Assembly (NCBI GenBank): GCA_033002965.1
Contig: JAURVB010010503.1
Coordinates: 1 to 64,000, forward strand
DNA length: 64,000 nucleotides
Reading direction: 5' to 3'
Source of the DNA: Piper betle
Taxonomy: Eukaryota > Streptophyta > Magnoliopsida > Piperales > Piperaceae
Shown piece after piece: positions 63,881-64,000 of the stretch. Under the pieces are notes generated by a model. That model saw only the letters and a program-made list of their open reading frames with translations, was not told the DNA's origin and searched no databases. Positions within the stretch are counted from its first letter, which is position 1, and the number at the start of each line of letters is the position of its first letter. A program made the position numbers and the translations under genes.

Positions 63881-64000
63881 ATCTCAAAATGACCTGGGAG
63901 ACCACCTAATCTCAGAATGAACTGGGAGACAAATTTTTAATCTTAGAATGACCTGAAAGCCTATAGAACTACATTGAGCTTGATCCCGACATGGGTATGT

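Larger units (their letters stand above)
60556..64000 (+). mobile_element. LTR, right arm of the foldback, interrupted by a 2.3-kb insertion
   Basis: It starts TGTAAAAACCATG at 60556 directly after a GTTGGGGGG polypurine tract, as expected of a 3' LTR. It runs to 61308, is interrupted by 61309-63657, and continues from 63658 past the window end. The two parts rejoin within the minisatellite and match the inverse of 58236-59438. Confidence 0.8.

Overview
This is plant nuclear DNA, probably from a monocot with a mid-sized to large genome. Two spliced genes and one intronless gene sit in AT-rich DNA that is mostly nested, decayed LTR retrotransposons. The monocot guess is weak. It rests on the sharply GC-rich first exons of both spliced genes against AT-rich later exons and introns. 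No organelle, bacterial or viral genome features were seen.

Genes. (1) 7625-13774 (+): a 12-exon pectin acetylesterase (cell-wall pectin deacetylation, PAE9-like). All junctions are GT-AG, the reading frame is continuous (424 aa) and the catalytic Ser/Asp/His are present. (2) 18171-18608 (+): an intronless SIAMESE-related (SMR) plant CDK inhibitor, with a TATA box, a G-box/ABRE-like site and a short upstream ORF. (3) 26143-28580 (-): an 8-exon XB3/XBAT31-type E3 ubiquitin ligase with an N-myristoylation-like start, ankyrin repeats and a C3HC4 RING. Its exon 4/5 junction is one base out of frame if the expected donor is used. The three genes show no common pathway; they are ordinary neighbours.

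Layout. 1-5736: LTR pieces facing each other, then a 639-bp hAT-type MITE with an 8-bp target duplication and a tRNA-like core. 5745-21650: gene island with the PAE gene (a 292-bp TRIM retrotransposon sits in intron 3) and the SMR gene. 21680-23731: a dead RTE-type LINE ending in (GAT)n. 23732-28713: the XB3-like gene. 29244-64000: nested LTR elements. These include a minus-strand chromovirus-type Gypsy element (gag to chromodomain, 35.5-41.3 kb), a plus-strand Gypsy pol remnant (46.3-49.5 kb), several related long LTRs in both orientations, two solo LTRs with perfect 5-bp target duplications, and three copies of a second TRIM family (49.5, 53.6, 61.3 kb). At the right end (58.2-64.0 kb) a large foldback structure has two inverted LTRs, each carrying a 33-bp minisatellite, flanking an isolated gag pseudogene.

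All coordinates and motifs come from reading the sequence by eye. Outer limits of decayed repeats are approximate; target duplications, splice sites and PBS motifs were checked base by base. No database search was run.
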